The translations under genes and the position numbers were made by a program. Of a DNA stretch of 64,000 bases, positions 56,526 to 64,000 are shown one piece after another. The notes beneath the pieces were generated by a model, which did no database searches, had not been told where the DNA came from, and was given only the letters and a program-made list of their open reading frames with translations. Position 1 is the stretch's first letter. Each line of letters begins with the position of its first letter. Source of the stretch: Blastococcus sp. HT6-4 (GTDB lineage: Bacteria; Actinomycetota; Actinomycetes; Mycobacteriales; Geodermatophilaceae); the NCBI RefSeq assembly GCF_039679125.1, contig NZ_CP155551.1, positions 1,240,001 through 1,304,000 on the forward strand, written 5' to 3'.

Positions 56526-56786
56526 TCAGAGGCCGGCGACCTGCTTGGCCAGACCCGACTTGCGGTTGGCGGCCTGGTTCTTGTGGATGACGCCCTTGCT
56601 GGCGGCCTTGTCGAGCTGCTTCGCAGCGGCCTGGTACGCGGCGCTCGCGGCAGCGGCGTCCCCGGACTCGGCGGCGGTGCGGACGCGCCGGACGGCCGTC
56701 TTCAGGGCGGACTTGACCGCGACGTTGCGCTGACGCGCCTTCTCGTTGGTCTTGATCCGCTTCATCTGGGACTTGATGTTCGCCAC
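56526..56786 (-). CDS. rpsT: 30S ribosomal protein S20
   Basis: 86 residues from the GTG at 56786 ([20 protein letters not shown]). Binds 16S rRNA early in assembly. Divergent from lepA with 200 bp between them. Confidence 0.96.
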   Translation of the reverse strand: MANIKSQMKRIKTNEKARQRNVAVKSALKTAVRRVRTAAESGDAAAASAAYQAAAKQLDKAASKGVIHKNQAANRKSGLAKQVAGL

Positions 56787-56986
56787 GCGTGAGCCTCGGT
56801 GTCTCGACAGGAGGGAGTACTTCTGACAGTGCGTCCGGGCATGCGCCACAGGACCGGCCTGCAAAGATACCAGCGTCTCGCCGGCGGCCCCACCCCGCGG
56901 TCCGGGGCCCTCCCGCACACCTCGCACGGGCCGGTCGTCGCGCCGCTCTTCGGCCCCGGCCGGTGACGTGGGACGATGGCGGCACT

Positions 56987-58837
56987 GTGACGACTCCTGC
57001 TGCCACCGATCCGGCCCTCATCCGGAACTTCTGCATCATCGCCCACATCGACCACGGCAAGTCGACGCTGGCCGACCGGATGCTCGAGGTCACCGGACTC
57101 GTCGAGGGCCGCCACATGCGCGCCCAGTACCTCGACCGCATGGACATCGAGCGCGAACGCGGCATCACCATCAAGGCGCAGAACGTCCGGCTGCCGTGGA
57201 CCCCGCGCTCGGGGGCCCACACCGGCACCGAGTACGTGCTCGACATGATCGACACCCCCGGCCACGTGGACTTCACCTACGAGGTGTCCCGGTCGCTGGC
57301 CGCCTGCGAGGGCGCCGTCCTGCTGGTGGACGCCGCCCAGGGGATCGAGGCCCAGACGCTGGCGAACCTCTACCTGGCGCTGGAGAACGACCTCACGATC
57401 ATCCCGGTGCTGAACAAGATCGACCTGCCGGCCGCGCAGCCCGAGCGCTACGCCGAGGAGATCGCGCACATCATCGGCTGCGAGCCCGAGGACGTGCTGC
57501 GGGTCAGCGGGAAGACCGGCGTCGGGGTGCCCGATCTCCTCGACCGCATCGTGGAGGAGATCCCGGCACCGACGGGCGAGGCCGGCTCCCCGGCACGGGC
57601 CATGATCTTCGACTCCGTCTACGACATCTACCGGGGCGTGATCACCTACGTCCGCGTCGTCGACGGCCGGATCGCCGCCCGCGACAAGATCAAGATGATG
57701 TCGACCGGTGCGACGCACGAGCTGCTGGAGATCGGCGTGATCTCGCCGGAGCCCAAGCCGGTGGACTCCCTCGGGGTGGGCGAGGTCGGTTACTTCATCA
57801 CCGGGGTGAAGGACGTCCGCCAGTCCCGCGTCGGCGACACCGTCACCCTGCAGCACAAGCCGGCGGCGGAGTCGATCGGTGGCTACCGCGACCCCAAGCC
57901 GATGGTCTACTCCGGCCTCTACCCGATCGACGGCAGCGAGTACCCGCTGCTGCGCGAGGCGCTGGACAAGCTGCTGCTCAACGACGCCGCGCTGGTCTAC
58001 GAGCCGGAGACCTCGGCAGCGCTGGGCTTCGGCTTCCGCGTCGGCTTCCTGGGCCTGCTGCACCTGGAGATCGTCCGGGAGCGGCTCGAGCGCGAGGCGG
58101 GCATCAGCCTCATCTCGACGGCGCCCAACGTCGTCTACCGCGTGATCATGGAGGACGGCACCGAGATCACGGTGACCAACCCCAGCGACTGGCCCGAGGG
58201 CAAGATCGACAAGGTCTTCGAGCCGATCGTCAACGCCACGATCATCGCGCCCAGCGACTACACCGGCGCGATCATGGAGCTCTGCCAGGGCCGCCGCGGC
58301 CAGCTCGGCGGCATGGACTACCTGAGCGAGTCGCGCGTCGAGCTGCGCTACACGCTGCCGCTCGGTGAGATCATCTTCGACTTCTTCGACGCGCTGAAGT
58401 CCCGCACCCGCGGCTACGCCTCGCTCGACTACCAGGAGGCCGGCGAGCAGGAGTCCGCGCTGGTCAAGGTGGACATCCTGCTGCAGGGCGAGGCCGTCGA
58501 CGCGTTCAGCGCGATCGTGCACAAGGACAAGGCCTACAGCTACGGCGTGATGATGGCCGGCAAGCTCCGCGAGCTCATCCCGCGCCAGCAGTTCGAGGTG
58601 CCGATCCAGGCCGCCGTCGGCTCCCGGGTGATCGCCCGCGAGACCGTCCGCGCCATCCGCAAGGACGTCCTCGCCAAGTGCTACGGCGGTGACATCACCC
58701 GCAAGCGGAAGCTGCTGGAGAAGCAGAAGGAGGGCAAGAAGCGGATGAAGATGGTCGGCCGCGTCGAGGTCCCCCAGGAGGCGTTCGTCGCCGCGCTCTC
58801 CACCAACGAGTCCACCGCCTCGGCCAAGCCCAAGTGA
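56987..58837 (+). CDS. lepA: Elongation factor 4 (LepA)
   Basis: 616 residues from the GTG at 56987. Ribosomal GTPase. [14 protein letters not shown] (G1), RGITIKAQ (switch), DTPGHVDF (G3), NKIDLP (G4); the LepA-specific C-terminal domain ends [17 protein letters not shown]. Overlaps the MOSC gene by GTGA. Confidence 0.97.
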   Translation: MTTPAATDPALIRNFCIIAHIDHGKSTLADRMLEVTGLVEGRHMRAQYLDRMDIERERGITIKAQNVRLPWTPRSGAHTGTEYVLDMIDTPGHVDFTYEVSRSLAACEGAVLLVDAAQGIEAQTLANLYLALENDLTIIPVLNKIDLPAAQPERYAEEIAHIIGCEPEDVLRVSGKTGVGVPDLLDRIVEEIPAPTGEAGSPARAMIFDSVYDIYRGVITYVRVVDGRIAARDKIKMMSTGATHELLEIGVISPEPKPVDSLGVGEVGYFITGVKDVRQSRVGDTVTLQHKPAAESIGGYRDPKPMVYSGLYPIDGSEYPLLREALDKLLLNDAALVYEPETSAALGFGFRVGFLGLLHLEIVRERLEREAGISLISTAPNVVYRVIMEDGTEITVTNPSDWPEGKIDKVFEPIVNATIIAPSDYTGAIMELCQGRRGQLGGMDYLSESRVELRYTLPLGEIIFDFFDALKSRTRGYASLDYQEAGEQESALVKVDILLQGEAVDAFSAIVHKDKAYSYGVMMAGKLRELIPRQQFEVPIQAAVGSRVIARETVRAIRKDVLAKCYGGDITRKRKLLEKQKEGKKRMKMVGRVEVPQEAFVAALSTNESTASAKPK

Positions 58838-59490
58838 CGGGGCGGGTCGACGCCGTCTGCGTGTCCGGGGCCGATCTCGTCCCGCTGCCCGGCCGCCGGC
58901 CCGACCGCAGCGGCATCCACAAGCGGTCCGTGCCCGGCCGCGTCGCCGTCGGGACGCTGGGCCTGGACGGCGACGTCCAGGTCAACCGCAAGCACCACGG
59001 TGGTGAGGGACAGGCCGTCTACGCCTACGCCCAGGAGGACGCCGAGTTCTGGATCGCCGAGATCGGCCGCGCGCTGCCGCCCGGCATGTTCGGCGAGAAC
59101 CTGCGGACGACGGGCCTGGACCTCACCGGCGCCGTCCTCGGTGAGCGCTGGCGGGTGGGGACCGCGCTCCTGGAGGTGACCGCGCCCCGGATCCCGTGCG
59201 CGAACTTCGCCCGCTTCTGGGACGAGCCGCAGCTGGTCAGGCGGTTCACCGCACACGGCGCCAGCGGGGCGTACCTGCGCGTCCTGGTGACCGGGGAGAT
59301 CGGCGCGGGTGACGTCGTGGAGATCGAGGAGCGTCCCGGGCACGAGGTGACGGTCGGGCTGGCGTTCCGGGCGTTCACGACGCAGAAGTACCGGATCGCC
59401 GAGCTCGAACCGGCGTTGCCCCATCTGCCCGACAAGGACCGCTCGAAGGTGGCGGGGAGGATCGCCCGGCGGATCGCTCCCATCCTCTAG
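58834..59490 (+). CDS. MOSC domain protein (YiiM-like)
   Basis: 218 residues. [19 protein letters not shown] and [12 protein letters not shown], with the conserved Cys in RIPCANF, define YiiM-type MOSC proteins; a C-terminal 3-alpha domain follows. Probably a molybdenum-cofactor-dependent reductase. Translationally coupled to lepA. Confidence 0.9.
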   Translation: MTGRVDAVCVSGADLVPLPGRRPDRSGIHKRSVPGRVAVGTLGLDGDVQVNRKHHGGEGQAVYAYAQEDAEFWIAEIGRALPPGMFGENLRTTGLDLTGAVLGERWRVGTALLEVTAPRIPCANFARFWDEPQLVRRFTAHGASGAYLRVLVTGEIGAGDVVEIEERPGHEVTVGLAFRAFTTQKYRIAELEPALPHLPDKDRSKVAGRIARRIAPIL

Positions 59491-59554
59491 GGCTCCGGCG
59501 CGCTAGTGTCCGCCGCGACGGCGGGGGAACTCCCGCCGGAACGGGGAGGTCGCC

Positions 59555-60277
59555 ATGCTGGTCCGTCGGTCGGGGCTCGCGCTCCTGGCGCTCGCCGTGT
59601 TCACCGGCCCTGTCCTCGCCGGATGCGAGTCCGAGGGGGCCGGGGAGGCCACGGAGACCGAGGAGTCGGCGGCCGACCTGCTGGAGCGGGCGAAGCAGAC
59701 CCTCGACGACTCCGAGAGCGTGCACTTCGTGCTCAGCAGCGAGGGCGCGCCGACGACGGGCACGGTCCTCGTCGGCGGTGAGGGGGACATGGCGCGCCCG
59801 GCCTCCTTCGACGGCACGCTGCAGGTGCTCGCGCTCGGGTCGACCCTCGACCTGGAGGTGGTGTCGGTCGACGGCACCGTCTACGCGCAGCTGCCGTTCA
59901 CCAGCGGCTTCACCGAGATCGAGCCCGAGCAGTTCGGTTTCGGCGACCCCGGCGAGCTGATGGACCGCGAGACGGGCATCTCGCAGCTGCTCGCCGAGGC
60001 GCAGTCGGCCGAGCTGGGGGAGGAGCGCCGCGTGGACGGCGAGGTGGTGCGCGAGGTGACCGCCGAGCTGCCCGGTGACCTCGTCGAGCAGATCCTCGAC
60101 AGCGCGGACCCCTCCCAGCCGGTGCAGGCCCGCTTCTCCATCGCCCCGGACAGCGGGGAGCCGCGCCGGGCGGAGCTGACCGGGCCGTTCTTCGAAGCAG
60201 GCGAGGACGCCACCTACACCCTCGAGCTCAGTGACTTCGGGGCCGATGTCGAGATCACCGCACCCACCACAGGCTGA
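59555..60277 (+). CDS. LprG-like (LppX_LprAFG) lipoprotein
   Basis: 240 residues. Lipoprotein signal with lipobox LAGC (Cys23), then the one-domain LppX_LprAFG beta-sheet fold (LEVVSVDGTVYAQLPFT, VREVTAELPGDLVEQIL). In mycobacteria LprG carries acylated lipids to the cell surface and is coupled to the P55 exporter; here the next gene overlaps and is that type of exporter. Confidence 0.85.
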   Translation: MLVRRSGLALLALAVFTGPVLAGCESEGAGEATETEESAADLLERAKQTLDDSESVHFVLSSEGAPTTGTVLVGGEGDMARPASFDGTLQVLALGSTLDLEVVSVDGTVYAQLPFTSGFTEIEPEQFGFGDPGELMDRETGISQLLAEAQSAELGEERRVDGEVVREVTAELPGDLVEQILDSADPSQPVQARFSIAPDSGEPRRAELTGPFFEAGEDATYTLELSDFGADVEITAPTTG

Positions 60278-62000
60278 GGCGCCGGCCGCCCCGGGCCGGG
60301 GTGCCCCGGGGCTGGCCGCGATCGGCCTCGCCACCCTCGCCGTGCTGGTCACGGCCGCCGACACCTACGTCGTCGTCCTGGCGCTGCCGGACATCCTCAC
60401 CGGCGTCGGGGTGGGCATCGGTGAGCTGCAGAGGGCGACGCCGATCGTCGGCGGTTTCCTCCTGGGCTACACGGCGACGCTGCCGCTGCTGGGCCGCCTG
60501 GCCGACCTGCGCGGGCGGATGCCGGTCCTCATCGGCTGCCTGCTGCTGTTCGCGCTCGGCTCGCTGCTGACCGCCACCGCCGTGTCGCTCGGGCCGGCCG
60601 TGGCCGGTCGCGGGCTGCAGGGCATCGGCGCGGGCGGGCTGGTGCCGGCCACGCTGGCGCTGGTCGCCGACCGCTGGCCGCCCGAGCGTCGCTCGGTCCC
60701 GCTGGGCGTCGTGGGAGCGGTGCAGGAGGCCGGTGCCGTGCTGGGCCCGCTGGCCGGCGCGGCGGTGCTGGCGTTCGCCGACTGGCGGGCGATCTTCTGG
60801 CTCAACCTGCTGCTCGGGCTCGCGCTCGCGGCCGGGGTGGTCGCCACCGGCCGCGTGCGCCGCCCAGACCCGCTCGGGCTGGTGCTCGCCGCCGTCGCCG
60901 CCGGGGCGCTCGGCCTGCTGCTGGCCGAGCCGTCCGCGCTGGCCGAGGACGTCACGCTGGGGCTGCTCTACGTCCCCCTCGCCGAGGGGTGGGGCTGGAG
61001 CACGCCGCTGCTGCTGCTCACCGTCGTGGCCGCCGCCGGGCTGGTCGTCCGCGGCGCCGTGCACCCCACGGGCGCCGTCCTCCCGTTGCGGGGGCTGAGC
61101 CGGCTGGCCCGCGAGGTCGACGTCCTCGGATCGACGCTGGCCGTCCTGGCGCTGGGTGCGCTCGTGTGGGCGTTCGCCGCCGCCGACACCTCGCGGGAGG
61201 TGGTGGCGCACGGCTGGGTGCTGCTGCCGCTGGCCGCCGTCGCCGCGGTGCTGTTCGTGCTGCACGAGCGGCGCACGGCCGACCCGGTCCTGCCGCTGGC
61301 CGCCCTCCGGCCGGTCGGGGCGTGGGGCGCGATGCTGGTCAACCTGCTGGTGGGCGTGGCGCTGGTGGCGGCGTTGGTGGACATCCCGCTGTTCGCCCGG
61401 GCCACCACGGCGCCGGGGGACCAGCTGGAGGCGGCGCTGGTGCTGTTGCGGTTGCTGGTCGCCGTGCCGGTGGGTGCGGTCGCCGGTGGGTGGCTGTGCC
61501 GGGTCGTCGCGCCGCGCGTCGTCGCCGGCGGCGGGATGGCGATGACCGCGGCGGCGTTCGTCGCCATGACCACCTGGGACGAGCGGTCGCTGGACGGCGC
61601 CGGGTCGACGGTGGTGCTGCTGGCCGCCGGCCTCGGGTTCGGCCTGGCGATCGCGCCGGTGAACGCCGTGCTGCTCGCGGTCACGCGACCGGAGGTGCAC
61701 GGCAGCGCGAGCGCGCTCGCCGTCGTCGCCCGGACCGTCGGCATGCTGGCCGGGCTGTCGCTGCTCACCGCCGTCGCGCTGCGCCGGTTCACCGCCGAGG
61801 TGGCGGCGATCGGCACGCCCATGGAGCTGTGCCCGACCTCGCCCGCGGACTGCGCCGCCTACGACGCCGCGACGGCGGAGGCGCTGCTCACCCAGCTGCA
61901 CACGGTCTTCGCCGGCGCGGCGATCGCGGCCGGGCTGGCCTCCGTCGCCGCACTCGTGCTGCTGCGGAGCCCGGTCCTCAGGGGGTCGGCGCGAGCCTGA
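60246..62000 (+). CDS. DHA2/P55-like MFS transporter
   Basis: 584 residues (a GTG at 60231 would add five). 14 hydrophobic segments. The motif-A loop GRLADLRGRMPVL and the motif-C-like GAVQEAGAVLGPLAG are typical of DHA2 drug/lipid exporters. It overlaps the LprG-like gene by about 30 bp, reproducing the lprG-Rv1410c arrangement of mycobacteria. Confidence 0.88.
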   Translation: MSRSPHPPQAEAPAAPGRGAPGLAAIGLATLAVLVTAADTYVVVLALPDILTGVGVGIGELQRATPIVGGFLLGYTATLPLLGRLADLRGRMPVLIGCLLLFALGSLLTATAVSLGPAVAGRGLQGIGAGGLVPATLALVADRWPPERRSVPLGVVGAVQEAGAVLGPLAGAAVLAFADWRAIFWLNLLLGLALAAGVVATGRVRRPDPLGLVLAAVAAGALGLLLAEPSALAEDVTLGLLYVPLAEGWGWSTPLLLLTVVAAAGLVVRGAVHPTGAVLPLRGLSRLAREVDVLGSTLAVLALGALVWAFAAADTSREVVAHGWVLLPLAAVAAVLFVLHERRTADPVLPLAALRPVGAWGAMLVNLLVGVALVAALVDIPLFARATTAPGDQLEAALVLLRLLVAVPVGAVAGGWLCRVVAPRVVAGGGMAMTAAAFVAMTTWDERSLDGAGSTVVLLAAGLGFGLAIAPVNAVLLAVTRPEVHGSASALAVVARTVGMLAGLSLLTAVALRRFTAEVAAIGTPMELCPTSPADCAAYDAATAEALLTQLHTVFAGAAIAAGLASVAALVLLRSPVLRGSARA

Positions 62001-62245
62001 GGTCGTCGCGGAGCGCCGGGACATCGACGCCCCCCGTCGCGGCCGGGTACGCGCAACGAGCGGGCGGCCGTGAGCCCCACCGCCGGGTCCTATGTGCCGT
62101 CGGCCGAGTCGCACGGTCGACCGGAACGGGCGACGGGGGATGGCGGAGCGAGGGGATGACAGAGTGGCGGGGAGCCGGGACCACGGCTCCCGGACGAGCG
62201 GTGCCGTACCCGGTGTGCGACAAGACGGCGCCAGAGGAGCCCGCG
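62001..62245 (+). other. Leader of the SMR transporter gene
   Basis: 245 bp without a gene. The stretch 62083-62170 has fragments resembling the guanidine-I aptamer (GGGTCC, GGCCGAG, ACGGGGGA, AGAG) in the right order, but the conserved core is not matched well enough for a call. GGAGCC-GGGACCAC-GGCTCC (62177-62196) can form a hairpin. Confidence 0.3.
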
Positions 62246-62560
62246 ATGTCGTGGTTGGTGCTGGTCGTGTCCGGGATGCTCGAGGCGGTGTGGGCGGTCG
62301 CGCTCGACCGGTCCGAGGGCTTCAGCCGGCCGGTGCCCACCGCCGTCTTCGTGGTCGCCCTGGCCGCGAGCATGGGCGGGCTCGGCTACGCCCTGCGTGA
62401 GCTGCCGGTGGGCACGTCCTACGCCGTCTGGGTCGGGATCGGGGCGGTGCTGACGGTGGCCTGGTCGATGGTCACCGGCGCCGAGACGGTCTCGGTGGTC
62501 AAAGTGTTGCTGCTCGCCGGGATCGTCGGCTGCGTGATCGGCCTGAAGGTCGTGGAGTGA
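62246..62560 (+). CDS. sugE: SugE/Gdx-type SMR transporter
   Basis: 104 residues, four membrane helices. The Glu in SGMLEAVWAVAL (Glu13 region) and LPVGTSYAVWVGIGAV are SMR signatures. The SugE/Gdx subtype exports guanidinium; a partner subunit is not needed. The start is the ATG at 62246 behind AGAGGAG. Confidence 0.9.
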   Translation: MSWLVLVVSGMLEAVWAVALDRSEGFSRPVPTAVFVVALAASMGGLGYALRELPVGTSYAVWVGIGAVLTVAWSMVTGAETVSVVKVLLLAGIVGCVIGLKVVE

Positions 62561-62653
62561 CCCGGGTGCCGAGTGGGCAGTCGGTGCCCGCCGACGCGGA
62601 GTGTCCGCGCGTGGCGGCGACCGCGACCGCCCACCCGGCGGGTGGCGCCCCGC

Positions 62654-63619
62654 TCAGAGGGTGAAGACGATCTTCCCGTTGGTGCGCCCCTCGAGCATCC
62701 GCTCGAAGCCCTCCCGCGCCTGCGCGAGCGGCAGCTCGACGTCGATCTGCGGCCGGATGCCGGTGACGGCGCACATCTGGATCAGCGCCTCCAGCTCCGC
62801 CTTGGTGCCCATCGTGGAGCCGATGACCGACAGCTGGGTGAAGAAGACCCGGTTGAGCTCGGCGCCGGGGTTGAAGCCGGTCGTGGCGCCGGAGGTGACG
62901 AGCACCCCGCCGGGCTTCAGCGACTTGATGCTGTGGCTCCAGGTCGCCTCGCCCACGGTCTCCATGACGCCGTCGACCCGCTCGGGCAGCCGGGCACCGC
63001 TCTCGAAGGCCTGCTCGGCGCCCAGCGCGAGGGCCGCGGCGCGCTTCTCCTCGCTGCGGCCGGTCACCCACATCCGGTAGCCGGCCGCCCGGCCCAGCAC
63101 GATCAGCGCCGTGGCCACCCCGCCGCTGGCGCCCTGCACCAGCACCGTCTGCCCGGGGCGCAGCCCGGACTTCACGAACAGCATCCGGTAGGCGGTCAGC
63201 CAGGCCGTGGGCAGGCAGGCGGCTTCCGCGAACGAGAGCTCCGCCGGCTTCGGGAGGAGGTTGCGCCGGGGGACGGCCACCTTCTCCGCCATCGACCCCT
63301 GGTGCACCTCCGACAGGAGTGAGCGCTTCGGGTCGAGCGTCTCGTCGCCCATCCACTCGGGGGTCGAGATGACCCCGTGGACCAGGACCTCGTTGCCGTC
63401 CTCGTCGATGCCCGCGGCGTCGGTGCCCAGGATCATCGGCATCCGCTCGGCCGGGAGCCCGATGCCCTGCAGGCTGAACAGGTCGTGGTGGTTGAGCGAG
63501 ACCGCCTTCACCTGGATCGTCGTCCAGCCCTCCGGCGCCCGCGGCTCGGGGCGGTCGCCCACCTCGAGCACGGAGAGCGGATCCTTCGGGGCAGGGGCGG
63601 AGACGAAGGCAGCCAGCAT
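62654..63619 (-). CDS. Zinc-binding dehydrogenase / quinone-reductase-like MDR protein
   Basis: 321 residues. N-terminal GroES-like domain (VKAVSLNHHDLFSLQG) and Rossmann domain with VQGASGGVATALIVLGRAAG. Lacks the structural zinc cysteines, so a non-zinc quinone oxidoreductase type is likely; NADPH use is inference. Confidence 0.88.
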   Translation of the reverse strand: MLAAFVSAPAPKDPLSVLEVGDRPEPRAPEGWTTIQVKAVSLNHHDLFSLQGIGLPAERMPMILGTDAAGIDEDGNEVLVHGVISTPEWMGDETLDPKRSLLSEVHQGSMAEKVAVPRRNLLPKPAELSFAEAACLPTAWLTAYRMLFVKSGLRPGQTVLVQGASGGVATALIVLGRAAGYRMWVTGRSEEKRAAALALGAEQAFESGARLPERVDGVMETVGEATWSHSIKSLKPGGVLVTSGATTGFNPGAELNRVFFTQLSVIGSTMGTKAELEALIQMCAVTGIRPQIDVELPLAQAREGFERMLEGRTNGKIVFTL

Positions 63620-63658
63620 GCACGGGACGCTAACTGAGCTGTTCCGGCGCGGCGACGC

Positions 63659-63685
63659 GGGCCGCCGGGGGATACCCGGCGGCCC
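63659..63685 (-). terminator. Terminator after the ABC ATPase gene
   Basis: 11-bp perfect stem GGGCCGCCGGG / CCCGGCGGCCC with loop GGATA, located 13 bp past the stop of the minus-strand ABC gene. Confidence 0.75.
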
Positions 63686-63697
63686 CCACCGACCGCC

Positions 63698-64000
63698 TCA
63701 CCGCAGCGCGACGCCCTCGCGGTCGAACACCAGCGCCTCGTCGAGCCGGACGCGGAGCGCGAGCTCCGCGTCCACCTCGACGCCGAGGCGCTTGTCGAGC
63801 CGGACGACCAGGTGGTCACCGCGGTGACCGACTCCGGCGGACAGGCCGACCGGCTGGACGAGGGCGAAGATCTCCGCGCCCGTCCGCTCGACCCGGACCA
63901 CCCGTGCCGTCAGCCGGTCGTCCGCGCCGGAGGTGCCCGCACCGGTCACGTCGACGCCCTCGGGCCGGATGCCGATGGTCACCGAGTCGGACCCGGTCGC
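63698..64000 (-). CDS. C-terminal part of sugar-type ABC transporter ATPase (TOBE domain)
   Basis: The frame is open to the right edge. VTIGIRPEGVDV and VGLSAGVGHRGDHLVVRLDK are the MalK/UgpC/MsmK-type regulatory TOBE region; the nucleotide-binding domain lies outside the window. It energises import of a sugar or glycerol phosphate; substrate unknown. Confidence 0.85.
   Translation of the reverse strand, partial: ATGSDSVTIGIRPEGVDVTGAGTSGADDRLTARVVRVERTGAEIFALVQPVGLSAGVGHRGDHLVVRLDKRLGVEVDAELALRVRLDEALVFDREGVALR

Noticed and set aside
1..64000. CRISPR array or retron
   Set aside because: No regularly spaced direct repeats with unique spacers, no cas genes and no reverse transcriptase were seen.

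Overview
The window is high-GC DNA from an actinomycete. Gene order (tig-clpP1-clpP2-clpX, valS/folC/ndk, rne-rplU-rpmA-obgE-proB, proA-nadD-rsfS, comEA-comEC-holA-rpsT-lepA), frequent GTG starts and 4-bp start/stop overlaps fit a Frankia/Geodermatophilaceae-type chromosome; the family is an inference.

Region 1 (1-1.33 kb) holds the 5' part of a trypsin-like protease gene running off the left edge. Region 2 (about 1.33-19.55 kb) is an accessory island bounded by a 59-bp near-perfect direct repeat. The right copy is the 3' half of an intact tRNA-Gly(TCC). The left copy is a displaced 3' half with a T-stem mismatch. Next to both ends lie TGACCCA heptamers paired at 11-bp spacing, which look like recombinase arm sites. 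Inside are an integrase with an excisionase-like gene, and a second, frameshifted integrase beside the 3' half of a tRNA-Arg(CCT). IS110, IS30, IS3, IS1380 and IS481 scars are also present. The cargo looks like defence genes: a DUF262/HNH GmrSD-like nuclease beside a HEPN (RNxxxH) protein, a nucleoside-deoxyribosyltransferase/TIR-like protein, an AlbA_2 (Schlafen-type) protein, a truncated DUF429-RusA-like gene, and a tight three-gene operon of one soluble and two membrane proteins of unknown function.

Region 3 (19.6-64 kb) is conserved chromosome: amidase, tRNA-Pro, trigger factor and the Clp protease, a DUF559 protein, valine tRNA ligase, folate polyglutamylation, Ndk, radical-SAM pair, RNase E/G, L21/L27, Obg, proline synthesis (proB, proA), peptide deformylase, MoxR/VWA pair, NAD synthesis and RsfS. 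These are followed by an intact IS110 element, DegV, DNA-uptake genes, HolA, S20, LepA, MOSC, an LprG-like lipoprotein with a P55-like exporter, an SMR transporter, a quinone-reductase-like enzyme and the end of an ABC ATPase. Many of these genes overlap or abut, so they are probably co-transcribed, and they are separated by strong hairpins.

At least six reading frames (DUF429, integrase 2, HEPN, IS110 remnant, DUF559, comEC tail) can be repaired by adding one base, usually in a short homopolymer. Either they are independent pseudogenes or the assembly has homopolymer deletions; this decides whether several defence genes here are intact.
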